From Epiperipatus broadwayi (Eukaryota > Onychophora > Udeonychophora > Euonychophora > Peripatidae): DNA of 64,000 nucleotides. Shown one piece after another: positions 35,641 to 47,241 of this stretch. Position 1 is the stretch's first letter. Every line of letters starts with the position of its first letter. A program made the translations under genes and the position numbers. The stretch is taken from contig JAQFVV010006198.1 in assembly GCA_028023455.1 (NCBI GenBank), forward strand, positions 33,665,979 through 33,729,978. Direction: 5' to 3'. A model generated the notes under the pieces. It was not told where the DNA came from and ran no database searches. It saw nothing but the letters and a program-made list of their open reading frames with translations.

Positions 35641-36118
35641 TCATTATCATCATCAAACATTATCAATTTACTGCAGGATGAAGGTCTCTCCAAGTTCAAT
35701 TCATCTTCAATGATCTTTAGCTTCTCTCCTCCACATTACTCCTGAACACTTTCTTATTTCCTTCACCCATCTCATATGTGATCTTTTTCTGGGACTTTTA
35801 CAATCTTTTGGAATTCAGTTTAAAATTTCAATTGTCCATCTATTATCATCTCGTCTAGCAATATGTCCAGTCCAACTCCAGTCTTTTAACTTTTTCAATG
35901 AGATCAATAACACCTGTTTGTTCTCTTACCCATATATTGCGTTTTTGATCTCTTCTTGTTACTCCCAACATGCATCTTTCCATACTTCTTTGAGTGGTCT
36001 GAAATCTCTGTATTGCTCTTCTATTAAGTGTCTAACTCAGATCCATAGGTAACAACATGTAAAACATATTTATTAAAAACCTTCCTTTTCAAACACGTAG
36101 ACATAATATTAGTCTTAA
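35638..36118 (-). pseudogene. RTE-clade LINE, 3' tail
   Basis: Begins at the plus-strand left with TCATTATCATCATC (the reverse of the RTE 3' microsatellite) and runs through the C-terminal RTE region, collinear with 51583-52060. It is 5' truncated where the LKRK(V)FNK region would begin. Stops are present. Confidence 0.75.
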
Positions 36119-36239
36119 AATGTATTTAATTATATTTAGTTGTATTAAAAAGTATTAAACATAAATAAATAATCAAATGGATTATTTGCTTGAGAGTTCA
36201 TATGAAGTTTGAGTGCTGGAAGTGACTCAGTGAATTACA

Positions 36240-36315
36240 ATATATGAATCTTGATACTTAGTATCGATCATTCTACCATTGAAATGCTCTACATGGTGCT
36301 ATTATATTTATTATC
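36240..36315 (-). repeat. tRNA-like SINE fragment
   Basis: On the minus strand, AGCACCATGTAGAGCATTTC and AATGGTAGAATGATCGATAC resemble the A-box side of the copy at 42553-42618. The B box is lost. Confidence 0.4.
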
Positions 36316-36655
36316 CTACTTATTAAGCCGACATCTATACTTATATGTGTAATTCAAATAATTTCTTGGCATGCATGCATTAATCTAAGACTCGCTATCA
36401 AGATATATCTTTTACAACTAATTACTATAAAGCAATTTGAAAATTTTTCAGGATACAAACATGATTAGCATTCACCATTCCTGGTAGCTAATCCATAGCC
36501 AATCTGGTTAGCTATCCCATAATGGTTATTAAATGGCAATCTAGCTATAATTAGCCAATTACACTGTTTTAGTCAATAGTGTTGATGCATTGACTGGAAA
36601 CATAAGAAATATAATTCTTGTATGATGCAGCTGTCATCACTCATGGAAGAAATGT

Positions 36656-36796
36656 CATATCCCTAAATTCCCATGAAACTAGCCTGGAGAAATTGGATGA
36701 GTAGGTACTAGATAAGGATCTTATGCACAAACCTTCCTGCATTCATTGATTACTCTGGCTTTCACTAGGTGGTGCTACTGTATGGAGAGTTTTACG
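36656..36796 (+). mobile_element. Family A fragment fused to LINE X
   Basis: Starts inside the ribozyme (GAAACTAGCCTGGAGAAATT), runs to GTATGGAGAGTTTTACG, and passes without spacer into LINE X at about 36797. Confidence 0.75.
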
Positions 36797-38145
36797 CCAT
36801 TATCGGATCTTTTATTTGCACATGATGTCTTTTGTGCGCAGAAAGAAGGCTAGATATGGAAGTTATGTCCATGGGTAAAGAGATAAGGATTAAATTTAGT
36901 GAAGAAAAATCAAAAAGCAATGATGATTAATACTGGGGAATGAGAAGATAAAGAATTTTTATTGGGGATATAAAGTTGTGTGGTGAATAGGTATGCATAC
37001 TTGAGAATCATCTTAACTACTCAGAGAGATTGCTTGGATGAATGGGAAAAAAAATTGATAAATAAAGCAGAGAAAAGAAAGGGATTAGTAAAGAAATTAA
37101 CAATGTTTTCATATAATACATATGATGTAGCTAAAATTGTATGGAATGGCAGTATCAGGGTTAACATATGGTAATAATGCATTATGTGTTAGTAAGAGGA
37201 TGTTAGTAAGGGAATGTTAGATTACTTAGAAAAAGTACAAAGAGAATTATGAAGACATGCATTAGATGCAATTGTGTGGATGGCAAAGGAAGCAATTTAA
37301 AAAGAAATGGGATAGTCCAAGTTTTTATATGAGAGATGCAAAATGAAAATATTCAATAGATTTCAGTTTATGGATAATAAGAGAATAGCCAAAATAGTAT
37401 TTAATTGGATTATGAGTAAAGGGTAGGCAACAAGATGGGTGAGAAAATTAGTATGGTATGCAGAAGATTTGGAAGAAATTATGTCAATATACTTATACAA
37501 AAAATGGGATGATTGTGTTAGGAGAATTATTGAGTGTTAGAGTGGCAAGGAATGGGATAAAAGAATAAATGCATTAATATAAAAAATAGAGAGTTGGTGA
37601 GACAGAGAACTAGTATAGAAAGTAAAAAGAGCTTATATATATATACAGAATATTGGATGTGATTTAATTTATGATAATAGCAATGAAAGTAGTTTTCTGT
37701 TTAAGGCTCAAATGGGATCTTTAGCAACAAATGAATATACACATAAATGGAAAAGTATGTGTGATTTAGTATGCAAGTTGTGTAAGGAAGGCATAGAAAA
37801 TATTAGGCATCTGTTAATTGAATGTAAATGCCTGCAAGCAGAAAAGGTACAAATAATGAAGTTGTGGAAGAATAAATATAAACAAAGTGATTATAGAGAA
37901 AGTGGATTATTAGTTTTTATGCTGGGTTTGGGGTAAGATAAGGGGGATTTAGATATAAAGGCCATGGAGTTAATAAAGATTATGTTGTGGGAATGGGATG
38001 GAGCAGGACAGGGAAGAATATGGAAAAATCTTAGTGTGGGGAATGGAAGGGGAAGGTAAGGTGGCTAACATCATTCTCTGGACATTGTGGTTGAGAGATA
38101 CCTGACTCCGATGAAGGACAAGCCACAGTGCATGCATGCATCACC
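36797..38145 (+). pseudogene. LINE X fragment: RT catalytic box to 3' end
   Basis: Starts at LLFAHDVFCAQKE (about 36811-36850), matching the FADD box of non-LTR reverse transcriptases with the first catalytic Asp changed to His. It continues with GKEIRIKFSEEKSK and YAYLRIILTTQRDCLDEWEK in the frame 36980-37174, and KKLTMFSYNTYDVAKIVWNG. In the frame 37712-37936, CKLCKEGIENIRHLLIECKC is a CCHC-type knuckle. The 3' tail GGTGGCTAAC..CCTGACTCCGATGAAGGA matches 17010-17075 and 40750-40800. Stops are frequent, so this is a dead copy. Confidence 0.75.
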
Positions 38146-38149
38146 CCTG

Positions 38150-40380
38150 TGATTGCTGAGTCTAAGCTTGACTTAACTAAAAATCAATTGTCAATAGCTA
38201 AAACAATACATATTTGTTTATAGATTAACTTATTAAGAATTCATCAGTAAAGACAAATTCAACTGAGCAGATATTCTTATACTATTCCTTACACCCTTCT
38301 AGCAGAAGTCAATCTAGGAACTTATTTTTTTAATCAGTCACTAAAATCAAATTTTTAAGTAATATATTTGGTAAGCCTATGAGAGACATGCAAAAATACT
38401 GCTAAAAACCATAAAGAATGTGTTGTTAGCAAATATGACTATTGACGTCAATATAATTTTTAATTTTTTATAGAAACAATTTTACAGCTATTGCTTTGCA
38501 TCATACGTAATTAATAATCTGATTGGTTACAAAATGTGAGCCCTCAGCAATTATTTAAACGATAAATGTGACTGTCTAGATTCTAGAATACAAAAGTTGT
38601 TTATAATATAGGTGTAAGCCCAGAATGTTAAAAATAAATGATGTTAAAAGTGGTGGCAAATTGACTAACAATGATGTCCTATATGGATTAGCGCAGTGGT
38701 ACAGTAGCAGATTAGACCGCTATGAATTGCATCTGTAACTTTTCACTTCCGTTGCCCGAATATCATAAAACCTTTCGAACGACAAAACGTTTCGATGCTT
38801 TCACCACTAATTGTAACCTGTATGTTTTACATGGCTGTAATTATTGTCATCCATCATCAAGCAAAAAAATCAATTGGACATATCAAACCGCTGAATATTG
38901 ATCATATGTAAATATAAGTCATTCAATATTTAATTTCCGAAAAATTCTAATAAATTGGAATAATATAAAATATTTAAAGTGAGAGCATTTCTAAACCCGT
39001 ATGCTACTTTTAGGCTAAAGATTGGAAATCTCTGTAATATAGCAATAAATTTTAAATACGTATTATTAAAAAGTTTTATTATTTTATTCAATTATCAATT
39101 TTATATGACGGTATGTTTGTTTGTGCACATGTAGGAATGTGCATATGTTTATCAACTACTGTATTAATGTTGGCTGTCAACTAAAAATATATATTTTTTT
39201 TATTTGAATAAAAGAATGCAGCATACCATATAGATATTAAACTTAATTACACCCATTCAGTCATTTTTATCTACCAGTTTTATTTGTCTGAGGTGGTCAT
39301 ATTATCTTAAAATTTATATTAAAAAATAATGATCTCGCTGCACTAGAAAGAGGTTGGATTGGTTGGAGAAGTAATACAATCCACTGAGAAAATTTTCATC
39401 TGCTTCTACAAGTTGACAGTAGGAATGGACAAGGAGCCAATAACCATGTCAAACATTTGGATAAAATTGCTGTCTGAACACGGTAAAAATATCCAGAAAA
39501 AATTATACGCTGGTGGCTGAAATTCACTTTTTGTCTCAAGTCTTTGATTCTGATTAATGTAGAGTGAAAAGAATTTTTGCTTGTTTACTTGTTGCTGCTA
39601 AATAAAATGAGAACGCAATCAATTTGATAAATAGTTTACCAGCTGATTTTCTTCAGTGCTTAATAACTAACTGCTTATGATTTATAAACCACAACTTTAT
39701 ATTATATAAACAACTTTTAATAAATAATTACGCAAAAACATTCATTACTACTATAAAAAAAAAAAGCCTCAAAAAAATCTTGTCAAAGGAGTAAATCAAA
39801 TACAATTTTAAACCGTTTATAGTCACTAAATTTTATAACCGTGTGTAGGCGTATAATATATAGTTACAGTTATTAAATTTTCTGCTGATAACATTAATTT
39901 TAAAAAATCAAACTGAGCAATAAAGAAAACCGCAAGATTATTATTCGTAATATAGTTTAAACTGCCCTTAAATATTCTACTGCAAAACAACGGCTTCTCC
40001 AAACTCTGTCTCCAAGAGAAGCCAGTGAAGGAAAAGTATTATTCGCAAGATTTGCCACTTATGTGATGGGGGGGGGGGCATATAAACGCGTAATTTTAAT
40101 TTTAAAATATAATTGATTAATTGTGAAATGTACAGCTAAACCAAAAAGATTTTAATACATATTAGAAAACTAATTGTAAAAACTTCAATGCATTATGAAC
40201 GTATATATTTATTAGTTCGACTCACGCTGTTGCGCGTTTATTTTGTTTCAGAAGTTATTAAGAATTTCGTTGTCAAAAGGATTACTCGCAACAACTCTTG
40301 TTTTGACGTCATTTTTTAAAAAAAAAAAAGACTTTTTTTTAATAAAAACAAAAGTCGTCACATGACTACCATTTTCTATC
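38150..40380. other. AT-rich sequence with one tRNA-like segment
   Basis: Apart from 38686-38765 I see no recognised feature. A run of 11 G lies at 40068-40078. Confidence 0.35.
38686..38765 (+). repeat. tRNA-like segment, possible SINE head
   Basis: GGATTAGCGCAGTGGTACAG is a strong D-arm / A-box word. AGATTAGACCGC looks like an anticodon arm, but the T-arm part (TTCACTTCCGTTGCCCGAAT) is degraded. A tRNA gene is unlikely; a tRNA-derived SINE is likelier. Confidence 0.45.
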
Positions 40381-40383
40381 GTA

Positions 40384-40567
40384 AGTTAGAAACTAGTCTG
40401 TGTATATTGAATGAGTAGGCATTGGGTAGGGATTTTGTGCAAAACCATTTTCGCATCCATTGATTACTAAGGCTTGCACTAGGTGGTACTACTGTATGAA
40501 GAGTTTGCTTTTTGCAGTCATTGATTACTATTGCTTGCACTGGATGGCATTGCTGTATGGAGGGTTT
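40384..40567 (+). mobile_element. Family A fragment fused to LINE X, terminal block duplicated
   Basis: Begins at TTAGAAACTAGTCTG inside the ribozyme, then carries the terminal block twice (TACTACTGTATGAAGAGTTT and GCATTGCTGTATGGAGGGTT). It runs directly into LINE X tail sequence at about 40568. Confidence 0.75.
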
Positions 40568-40830
40568 ACAAATAATGAAGTTGCGGCAGAATAAATGTAA
40601 ACAAAGTGATTATACAGACAGTGGGTTGTTGGTTTTTATGCTGGATTTGGAAAAAGATAAGAGAGATCTAGATATAAAGGCCATAGAGTGGACAAAGATG
40701 ATGATATGGAAGTGGGATGGAGCAGGATAGAGGAAAATATGGAAAAAACTTAGGATGGGGGAAGGGTAGTGGCTGAGAGATTCCTGACTCCGATAAAGAA
40801 GAAATGATGGGGCATTGAATCATACTGGTT
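40568..40830 (+). pseudogene. LINE X 3' tail fragment
   Basis: The translation QIMKLRQNKCKQSDYTDSGL and the following 3' UTR GAGAGATTCCTGACTCCGAT match the tails of the copies at 16075 and 36797. It is 5' truncated at the family A junction. Confidence 0.7.
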
Positions 40831-40834
40831 TAAA

Positions 40835-41760
40835 AGAGCAAGACCCTCGTGATGATATTTTAAAGGTCCCCGAGTAAAAATATTGGGCATTAGTGACAAA
40901 TCAAAAATGATATTTTAAAAAAAGAACAATAATAAAAAAATCTGCCTGATCTTTCCACACAACATTAAAAACAGATGTTCTGCAAAAAAATGGAAGTTCT
41001 TATATAAATGTTATGTGGAGAAACAAAGCCTTCACTTCTTTGTCTACAAAGTACAGATACAGAATCAATTTTTTAAATGTATACGAATATAAAATAAATA
41101 TTGGACAAATGGGTTTTGCACAGCAATGTGTTTGTCATTGAAATATATCCATAATGTGAGAAGTTTGTGAGTAGCCATGAATAAATGATGTTACAATAAA
41201 AAGGAAGTGCTGTACAACAGTGACTAGCCCACTATATTGGAAGATGATGAGAATAATGCAAGAAGTACACCAATTCCAAGATTATAGGAACCAGACTAGA
41301 TCATGATGAAGACATAAAAAAAACAACTTGGATATTCACTAGACTAGCTTTGGTACTCATTCTTATTAATGTTATTGTGAGTAGTGAAGAATGTTTTAAT
41401 CCATATACTTCTATCAGCTTTCTTTTGAAAACATTTGTTTATATAATTAACCCAGTAAATTTTATATTTCACTCGTAGATATCTACAATTTAAAAATCTT
41501 ACAAACTAATCTTCTATACAAATGCCTATTGAAAATTATAATATTGAAAATTAAAAATGCAACCAGCTGACACAGATTATGCAAATTTAGAATCTTTGAT
41601 CAGATGCTAATTCAAACTATAACAGGTATCTAAAGTTTCACTCTAAAATGTACTTTCCAAGATGTTCAATAGGTTTTCCATTCTTCTTGCATCATTTTAT
41701 GTTAATAAATTTATACTCCTTCTTTACACACTTCATAATGCTCTATTCAATTTAATTGGC
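40835..41760. other. AT-rich sequence, no recognised feature
   Basis: No supported feature. Confidence 0.35.
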
Positions 41761-41774
41761 TTACAGTTTCAATT

Positions 41775-42244
41775 AGGATGTCCATACATCCTGGTTTTAT
41801 CTCTCTTGTCACAGTGTCCCAACATTATTTTGGGACAGTTAATTGTCTCGGGTTTTCTTAACCACTCATTTTTATTTTTAACTTCATATTTAATTTTTGT
41901 TTTTTATAAATTAATATTTATTCATTTAATATTTTAAAATTAATTTTTTGATTGGTTAATTAGTAATTTTCCCCAAATGGAAATGGTTCCCCATTCTTTT
42001 TGAATATTAGTAATAAGTGATTTCAGTTTGTGATTTAGTTTTGATAGATAACATATGTATTCAAACAATTGTATTGTTTTTCTTTATGTTGTAAAAATGA
42101 GTATAGTTTAGTAATGTAAATGTGATTATAAGTTTTGTGATTTTTTTAAAATTTCATATTGAAATATAGGTAATCTTCTATGAATTTTTTTTTTTTTTTT
42201 TGGTTGTGTGTCCCAGTTAAGTCATGTGGAAATATGGACATCTT
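41775..42244. mobile_element. MITE with 10 bp target duplication
   Basis: AGTTTCAATT at 41765-41774 is repeated at 42245-42254. The ends AGGATGTCCATACATCCTGG and, inverted, AAGATGTCCATATTTCCACA form short terminal inverted repeats. An inner GTCCCAACAT/GGGACA pairing adds a second inverted block. The duplication length fits Mutator-like elements, but assignment is open. The hydrophobic 91-codon frame 41662-41937 overlaps the left end and is not a gene. Confidence 0.65.
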
Positions 42245-42299
42245 AGTTTCAATTTTGTAGCAGTTTTCTTTAGGAAGGTTTATATTTTTTCTCTTTCCA

Positions 42300-42420
42300 C
42301 TTTATAGTTCTGAAGAAAACTACTGCACAATCGAAACTATTTAAGTTCTTCAAACATAAATTTGCAAAGATGTTGGGATCCAGATCTCAAAGTATCCACA
42401 GCTGCTGAGTATTTTTAAGG
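42300..42420 (+). repeat. Hairpin-plus-GAAAC repeat fragment
   Basis: TTCTGAAGAAAACTACTGCA followed by CAATCGAAACTATTTAAG belongs to the recurring CTGAAGAA..CGAAAC motif class seen at 56285-56525. Confidence 0.35.
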
Positions 42421-42552
42421 ACAAAGAGTGATGTTAATCTTTGGGCGAAACCAGTAAATGATATTAGCATGTAAACAATTGTATTAAATATAAATAAATA
42501 AGCAAATCACTTTATTGTTTAGAAGTTCATTATAGATTTGAGTACTGTAAGT

Positions 42553-42618
42553 TCCAGAACTGGGTTTGATCCAAGGATATTATTCTTTAGGATTTGACAT
42601 TCTACCACTGCACTAATA
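42553..42618 (-). repeat. tRNA-like SINE fragment
   Basis: On the minus strand, TTAGTGCAGTGGTAGAATG is an A box and GGATCAAACCCAG a B box, with tRNA-like spacing. Confidence 0.55.
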
Positions 42619-42728
42619 TAATAAAATCAGCATTCTATATATATTACTGAAATTGAATCTAATATCTAATACAGTATTCAAATGAAGCTTACTATTTTCC
42701 CCTTAAATCTTCTCAACATGGTATAGGA

Positions 42729-43206
42729 TAGAGGTGCCCAAACTGCAACCCAGGATGGCTATTAATATGGCCCAATATAAAATCATAAACAGATTTTAAA
42801 TGTTTTTTATGATTGCATCTCCCAATAGGATTAAAATAAACACATGTAAGCATTTAAATACAATAACAAGTATCCAAGTAGTTTTGTTTCCCCCTTTTAT
42901 TTTTATAATAAAAAATATATAAAAAAACATCGATGATGTGTTTTATTACTTCAATATATACATTTTCTATATTAGTGATTATGAACTCTGCTTGACAATT
43001 GTGAAAAGATTCTCTGAATGGTTAGCAGCATAATTAGCATTATTATTTAAGGACTTTTTTGCCTATCTGTGGTGATGGATATCATGAAAAATATACATGG
43101 AACCTTTTTCACTTATCAGCTTTTGGTAATGTTTGTATATTTAATTAATGGTCCAAGATGACCCTTCCAGTGTGGCCCATAGATGATAAAAGGTTGGATC
43201 CCTCTA
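42729..43206. mobile_element. hAT-type MITE
   Basis: The ends TAGAGGTGCCCAAACTGCA and, inverted, TAGAGGGATCCAACCTTTTA are classical hAT-like termini. They are flanked by an imperfect 8 bp duplication (GTATAGGA / GCATAGTA), the hAT target length. No transposase. Confidence 0.7.
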
Positions 43207-43623
43207 GCATAGTATTTTGTACTTCTAGAATGGTTTTATATTTATAATTTGTAGTGATATTATACTGTGATTTAAATTTTTATCTTCAATGTTGAGATAT
43301 CATAGCTATCATTGGATACCACCACATCTTTTATTATTAACTGACAAAAACTTTATATTAGTGAGAATATAACTTAACAACTTGATTCCTGGTCTTATCT
43401 GATTTTACAAGTGACAAAATTAGTTTTAGTAATAAATAATTATGTTAGGCAATATAAAAATATCATTTCTCTAAAGCTTTTATTCCCATTTAATCCAGAA
43501 GTTTAAGATGTTGTACATTAAATATGTGATTGATAGCTATATCTCTAATCATATTTAAATTATGTCTGAATTTGATTCAAGATAAGCACATACCAGAGTA
43601 TTCTATGGAAAAGAGGATTAGTG

Positions 43624-44221
43624 ACTGGTTTCTTTCCCAAACTGCCTGAAGCGCCATCTCTGCATAGTTTTTCTAATCACCACAAATATTTTAAGGTTCT
43701 AGTATGTCAATATAGTTTATCTATTCACCACAAAGATTTTAAGGTGCTAATATGTCAACATAGTTTAGCTATTTACCACAATGATTTTAAGGTGCTAGTG
43801 TGTCAACATAATTTAGCTAGTCACCACAAAGATTTTAAGGGGCTAGTATGTCAACATAGCTTAGCTCTTTGCCACAAACATTTTAAGGCACTAGTGTGAA
43901 CTGAATAGGGAGTTATGATATGATAAGTGACAGTGTGTTTTGTATTTCAACCTGTGATGGAACAAAATTTAATTTTGAAATGATTCCGACTGAATGTCAA
44001 TGAAACCATAAGTTGCAAGAATGCTTCTGAATGATTTGCAAGATTTCATGATGGCAAGAAGATCATCGAAGACAATTCATGAAGGTATATAACACATACT
44101 GTTTCATATTATAACTAGTGATTCATGCATGCTAGCACCTTAAAATTTTTGTAGTAAACTGCTATGTAATACATGCATTGATTCAGAGATGGCACTGCAG
44201 GCAGTTTGGAGAGAAAACCAA
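43624..44221. mobile_element. MITE containing a 48 bp minisatellite
   Basis: Terminal inverted repeats: CCAAACTGCCTGAAGCGCCA at the left, CCAAACTGCCTGCAGTGCCA as the reverse complement of the right. Inside, 43678-43869 consists of four 48 bp tandem units plus a partial fifth (unit start CACCACAAAGATTTTAAGGT). Because 48 is divisible by three, the array makes a 92-codon frame with a 16-residue repeat, which is an artefact. Confidence 0.75.
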
Positions 44222-44224
44222 TAA

Positions 44225-45105
44225 CTTTTTTTGGAATAAATTGTGTTGTAATAATAAAAAGAGTATTAGAGACATCATTATATTAAAGATAGAGACAAGA
44301 AACTATTTTTTATAATGTTATATGATTATGTATAAATGGAATAAGTTGATAACCTTAAATGTACTTATGATTAAAGAAGTTGGAAATAAAAATTCAATAT
44401 TTGCAGGTGTTGTTACCCTTCTTATTTACACACTAAAAACCATGTGGTTTGCATGCTGTTCCATATTTGACAATAAGAAGTACAATATACTCAAACGAAA
44501 TAACAAGCAATGGTTCAACTCATACCTATACTCTCTCAATTTTTTATCCAGGAACTTCATGACCAAAACTTGACATTCAACAATCTATCTCAGATGGTGC
44601 TCTCTTGCAGCTTAAATCTTTATTTCCATTAAACCTCCCTATCAGATTTCAATCCTGAAAATAAATGTCTGGATTCTTCTTCAGTTTGGTCATCATAATT
44701 ATATTAGAATACGATACTCTTCAAATTTGGATTACACGTCATTGAAGTTAAACAACGTATCCTACCATTATGATTGCAGTTTCGTCAAACTTTTGCCTAT
44801 AAATTTATTCTATCATAAATATATAAATATTTTATATTGCTATTAATAGGTTATATATAAATGTAAAGTATTAAACAACCAAAAAAGGTTTTTCGTGCAT
44901 TGAATTCTTATTATTATATCAGGGTTTAATTTTATTATTGTTATATCATTACACTGCAGCCAAAAAACGTTTTAAGGCATTACTGAGATCATATATACTA
45001 TAGAGATCCCTGATATTTTATATGTGATACCACATTATCCATGGACATTTCCTACTAAAATTATAAAAGCTAAATTTGATGAACGATTGTCTCATATTGA
45101 AATTA
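44225..45105. other. AT-rich sequence, no recognised feature
   Basis: The 83-codon plus-strand frame at 44322-44573 shows no known family. Confidence 0.35.
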
Positions 45106-45107
45106 CA

Positions 45108-45558
45108 CAGAGGCAAACTCTCCATACAATAGCACCAATCAGTGCAATCAGGAAGATGTGTGCATAAAATCCTTATCTAGTGCCTATTCATTGAATATCT
45201 CCAGACTAGTTTCTAGCTTGTGGCTTTCATCAGGGAGGAGACTTGGATCTGAGAGTACTGCAACTAGATCTGCAACCCTCCAGCAGCCACCTTTTATCTA
45301 TTTATTTTACCTATTTAGTTAATTATCTTGGGCTCATAGCATTATAGTTAATTAAATAGGTAAAAGGGGCTGGTGGAGGTTTGCCTTAGATCCTAAAATT
45401 TAGGTACAGTGCTCTCAGATCCAAAGCTCTTCACTGATGAAAGCCACAAAACGAGTATGGGAATATTGGACGTGTAGGCATTAGATAAGGATTTTATGCA
45501 CAAGCCTTCTTGTATCCATTGATTATTAAAGGTTGCACTGGATGGTATTACTATATGT
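45108..45558. mobile_element. Family A inverted pair (head-to-head)
   Basis: The minus-oriented half, 45108 to about 45325, begins CACAGAGGCAAACTCTCC and contains a ribozyme. It meets a plus-oriented half (about 45335-45558) that contains a second, damaged ribozyme near 45423-45475 and ends in ATGGTATTACTATATG. The centre is the duplicated TTAATTATCTTGGGC / TAGTTAATTAAATAGG region. Confidence 0.8.
45196..45246 (-). ncRNA. Hammerhead ribozyme, family A, core intact
   Basis: On the minus strand: TCCTCC, CTGATGA, stem AGC/GCT with CACAA loop, GAAACTAGTC, TGGAGATATT. All core residues are present. Stem I pairs GGAGA with TCTCC, shifted by three bases, so its activity is uncertain. Confidence 0.6.
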
Positions 45559-45559
45559 G

Positions 45560-46740
45560 CTGAATAATACAAATCATTGATGGAAAACAAATTATAATCA
45601 AACAAAAGATGATAGTAACTCATTTGATGATCATAAAGCTATTTATTGATATAAATAAATATAATTAGTATTCCACAACAAGTAAGCATTTCCTTATAAA
45701 TACAGCTTCCAAATGATATTATTCAAAGAATAATTAAGAACTATTGATAAAAGAATATACACGGTAAAAGATATAGATAAGCATACATAAATTAAATGCT
45801 TGCATAAATTCTGCCACATGTAAAATTTATTAACACGTAATTAGATTGGATAATAATTGTTGCATAACTTTTTTTATCTACCAATAGCAAGACAAATTGT
45901 TTGTATAAATTAGGGTGAAAAAATTCTCATACCGATTCTCCAATCTTCATACAGTATCTATTAATTTTAGAATATGTTGCTGATTATCTTAAAAGAAAAG
46001 TTAAATGACGTATAGTTAATAAGGTTAACTATACAGGACCTGTTATGGTGCTGTTATAGAAATTGAATAGTATTACAGTAATAGAACACTATTTAAAAAT
46101 ACATTATGAATCAGACCATCTTATAAAAGTTTGAATAATGTAAAAATTGAAATATTAGATATGTAATCATACTTTTAAAAAATATATATTAAGGTGGGTG
46201 GAATATCACAATTCATACAATGTGTTAAGTTCTCATATTAGAATGAGTATAAAGAACAAAAAATAACCCATATATAAAAATATATATTATAGAAATATAG
46301 GTCATAATTTTTTTCATTTGCGACATGAAAATTTAGCATATTGCGTTGTTTGGATGAAAAATTTGTACAATTATTAATATATATTGACCTACATATTACA
46401 ATACGTTGACCCAAAAAGAACCAAATGTAAACATTTGCTTCACTTTTTAACAACAATACACAGGCTTTATTATAAGTATTTTTCTTCAAAACTGACAATG
46501 AAATATGTTTTATTATTTACATGTTGGGTTCTTTGCCAAGATCTAGTACACAGATAAATATATATTATTTTTCGAAATTGTTATATAAACGAAAATATTA
46601 CTTTTTAAAAAAAAAAAGAAAACTTAAATAGTTTTTTTTTTCTTTTTCAATACAATTCCTAAGAATTTTTAAACCTTAATTTACTCTTTTTTAAAAAAAA
46701 AAAAACAATTAAATTTTAAATGCCAACTAAAAAAATATAG
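45560..46740. other. AT-rich sequence, no recognised feature
   Basis: No supported feature; the 86-codon minus-strand frame 46238-46498 looks like chance. Confidence 0.35.
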
Positions 46741-46744
46741 TCTT

Positions 46745-46842
46745 GCGTTGTTAGCCGTGAGGTATCGCAACCGCCATGCAAGCAAGTAGTTGGTTGCAGA
46801 CGGTTGTGGGTTCGCGTCCCGGCCGATGCTATGACATATGAA
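46745..46842 (+). repeat. tRNA-derived SINE
   Basis: The head is degraded (GTTGTTAGCCGTGAGGTATC), but the B box GTGGGTTCGCGTCCCGG is intact, with tail CGATGCTATGACATATGAAG. It matches the fragment inserted in the PLE at 28935. Confidence 0.6.
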
Positions 46843-46915
46843 GAACTAAAAAAATATATCACAAAAATAAATTTAAAAATATGTATATTGAACTTTTTTG
46901 AATATTATATAATTA

Positions 46916-47206
46916 TTAACTATCACCAAGTCGACAGTGAGTTCTGATGATTATACGAATAGCATTTGTAATAATAAATAAAGTTGCGAAGCGGAAGTAA
47001 TTTGTAATTGCAAAACGGAAGTAACTAGTTACTTCCGCTTTGCTTATTTCCGTTTTCAAATGTGAAGAGCATTTATATGATGATTCATGATTTTCAGTAT
47101 AATATAATAAGAATAGTTTACAATTGTTTCTCTTGCTCAATTTGAAATAATGTGTAGCAGTTGATTGAATTTTGTCAGCGATCGCCTTATATTGTTGTCT
47201 GTCCAT
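46916..47206 (-). CDS. Unassigned 96-codon open frame with ETS-like sites
   Basis: An ATG-initiated minus-strand frame begins MDRQQYKAIADKIQSTATHY and is polar at the start, with a hydrophobic stretch near the end. It has no recognised domain. The later part runs through a small cluster of CGGAAGTAA / TTACTTCCG words (46988-47055). That explains the repeated YFRFA residues and argues that the frame may be incidental. No function is proposed. Confidence 0.2.
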   Translation of the reverse strand: MDRQQYKAIADKIQSTATHYFKLSKRNNCKLFLLYYTENHESSYKCSSHLKTEISKAEVTSYFRFAITNYFRFATLFIITNAIRIIIRTHCRLGDS

Positions 47207-47241
47207 ATAAATACTAATAATAAAACAAATAAATTAACACT

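Noticed and set aside
38686-38765. Functional tRNA gene
   Set aside because: The D-arm is good, but the acceptor stem does not close and the T-arm is degraded.
41662-41937. 91-codon hydrophobic frame
   Set aside because: Runs across the left boundary of a MITE with a clear target duplication; T-rich DNA naturally gives hydrophobic codons.
43678-43896. CRISPR-like array
   Set aside because: Units are contiguous 48 bp repeats without unique spacers, in a eukaryotic transposon.
43621-43899. 92-codon frame with a regular 16-residue repeat
   Set aside because: Produced by a 48 bp tandem repeat inside a MITE; related copies of the MITE lack the frame.
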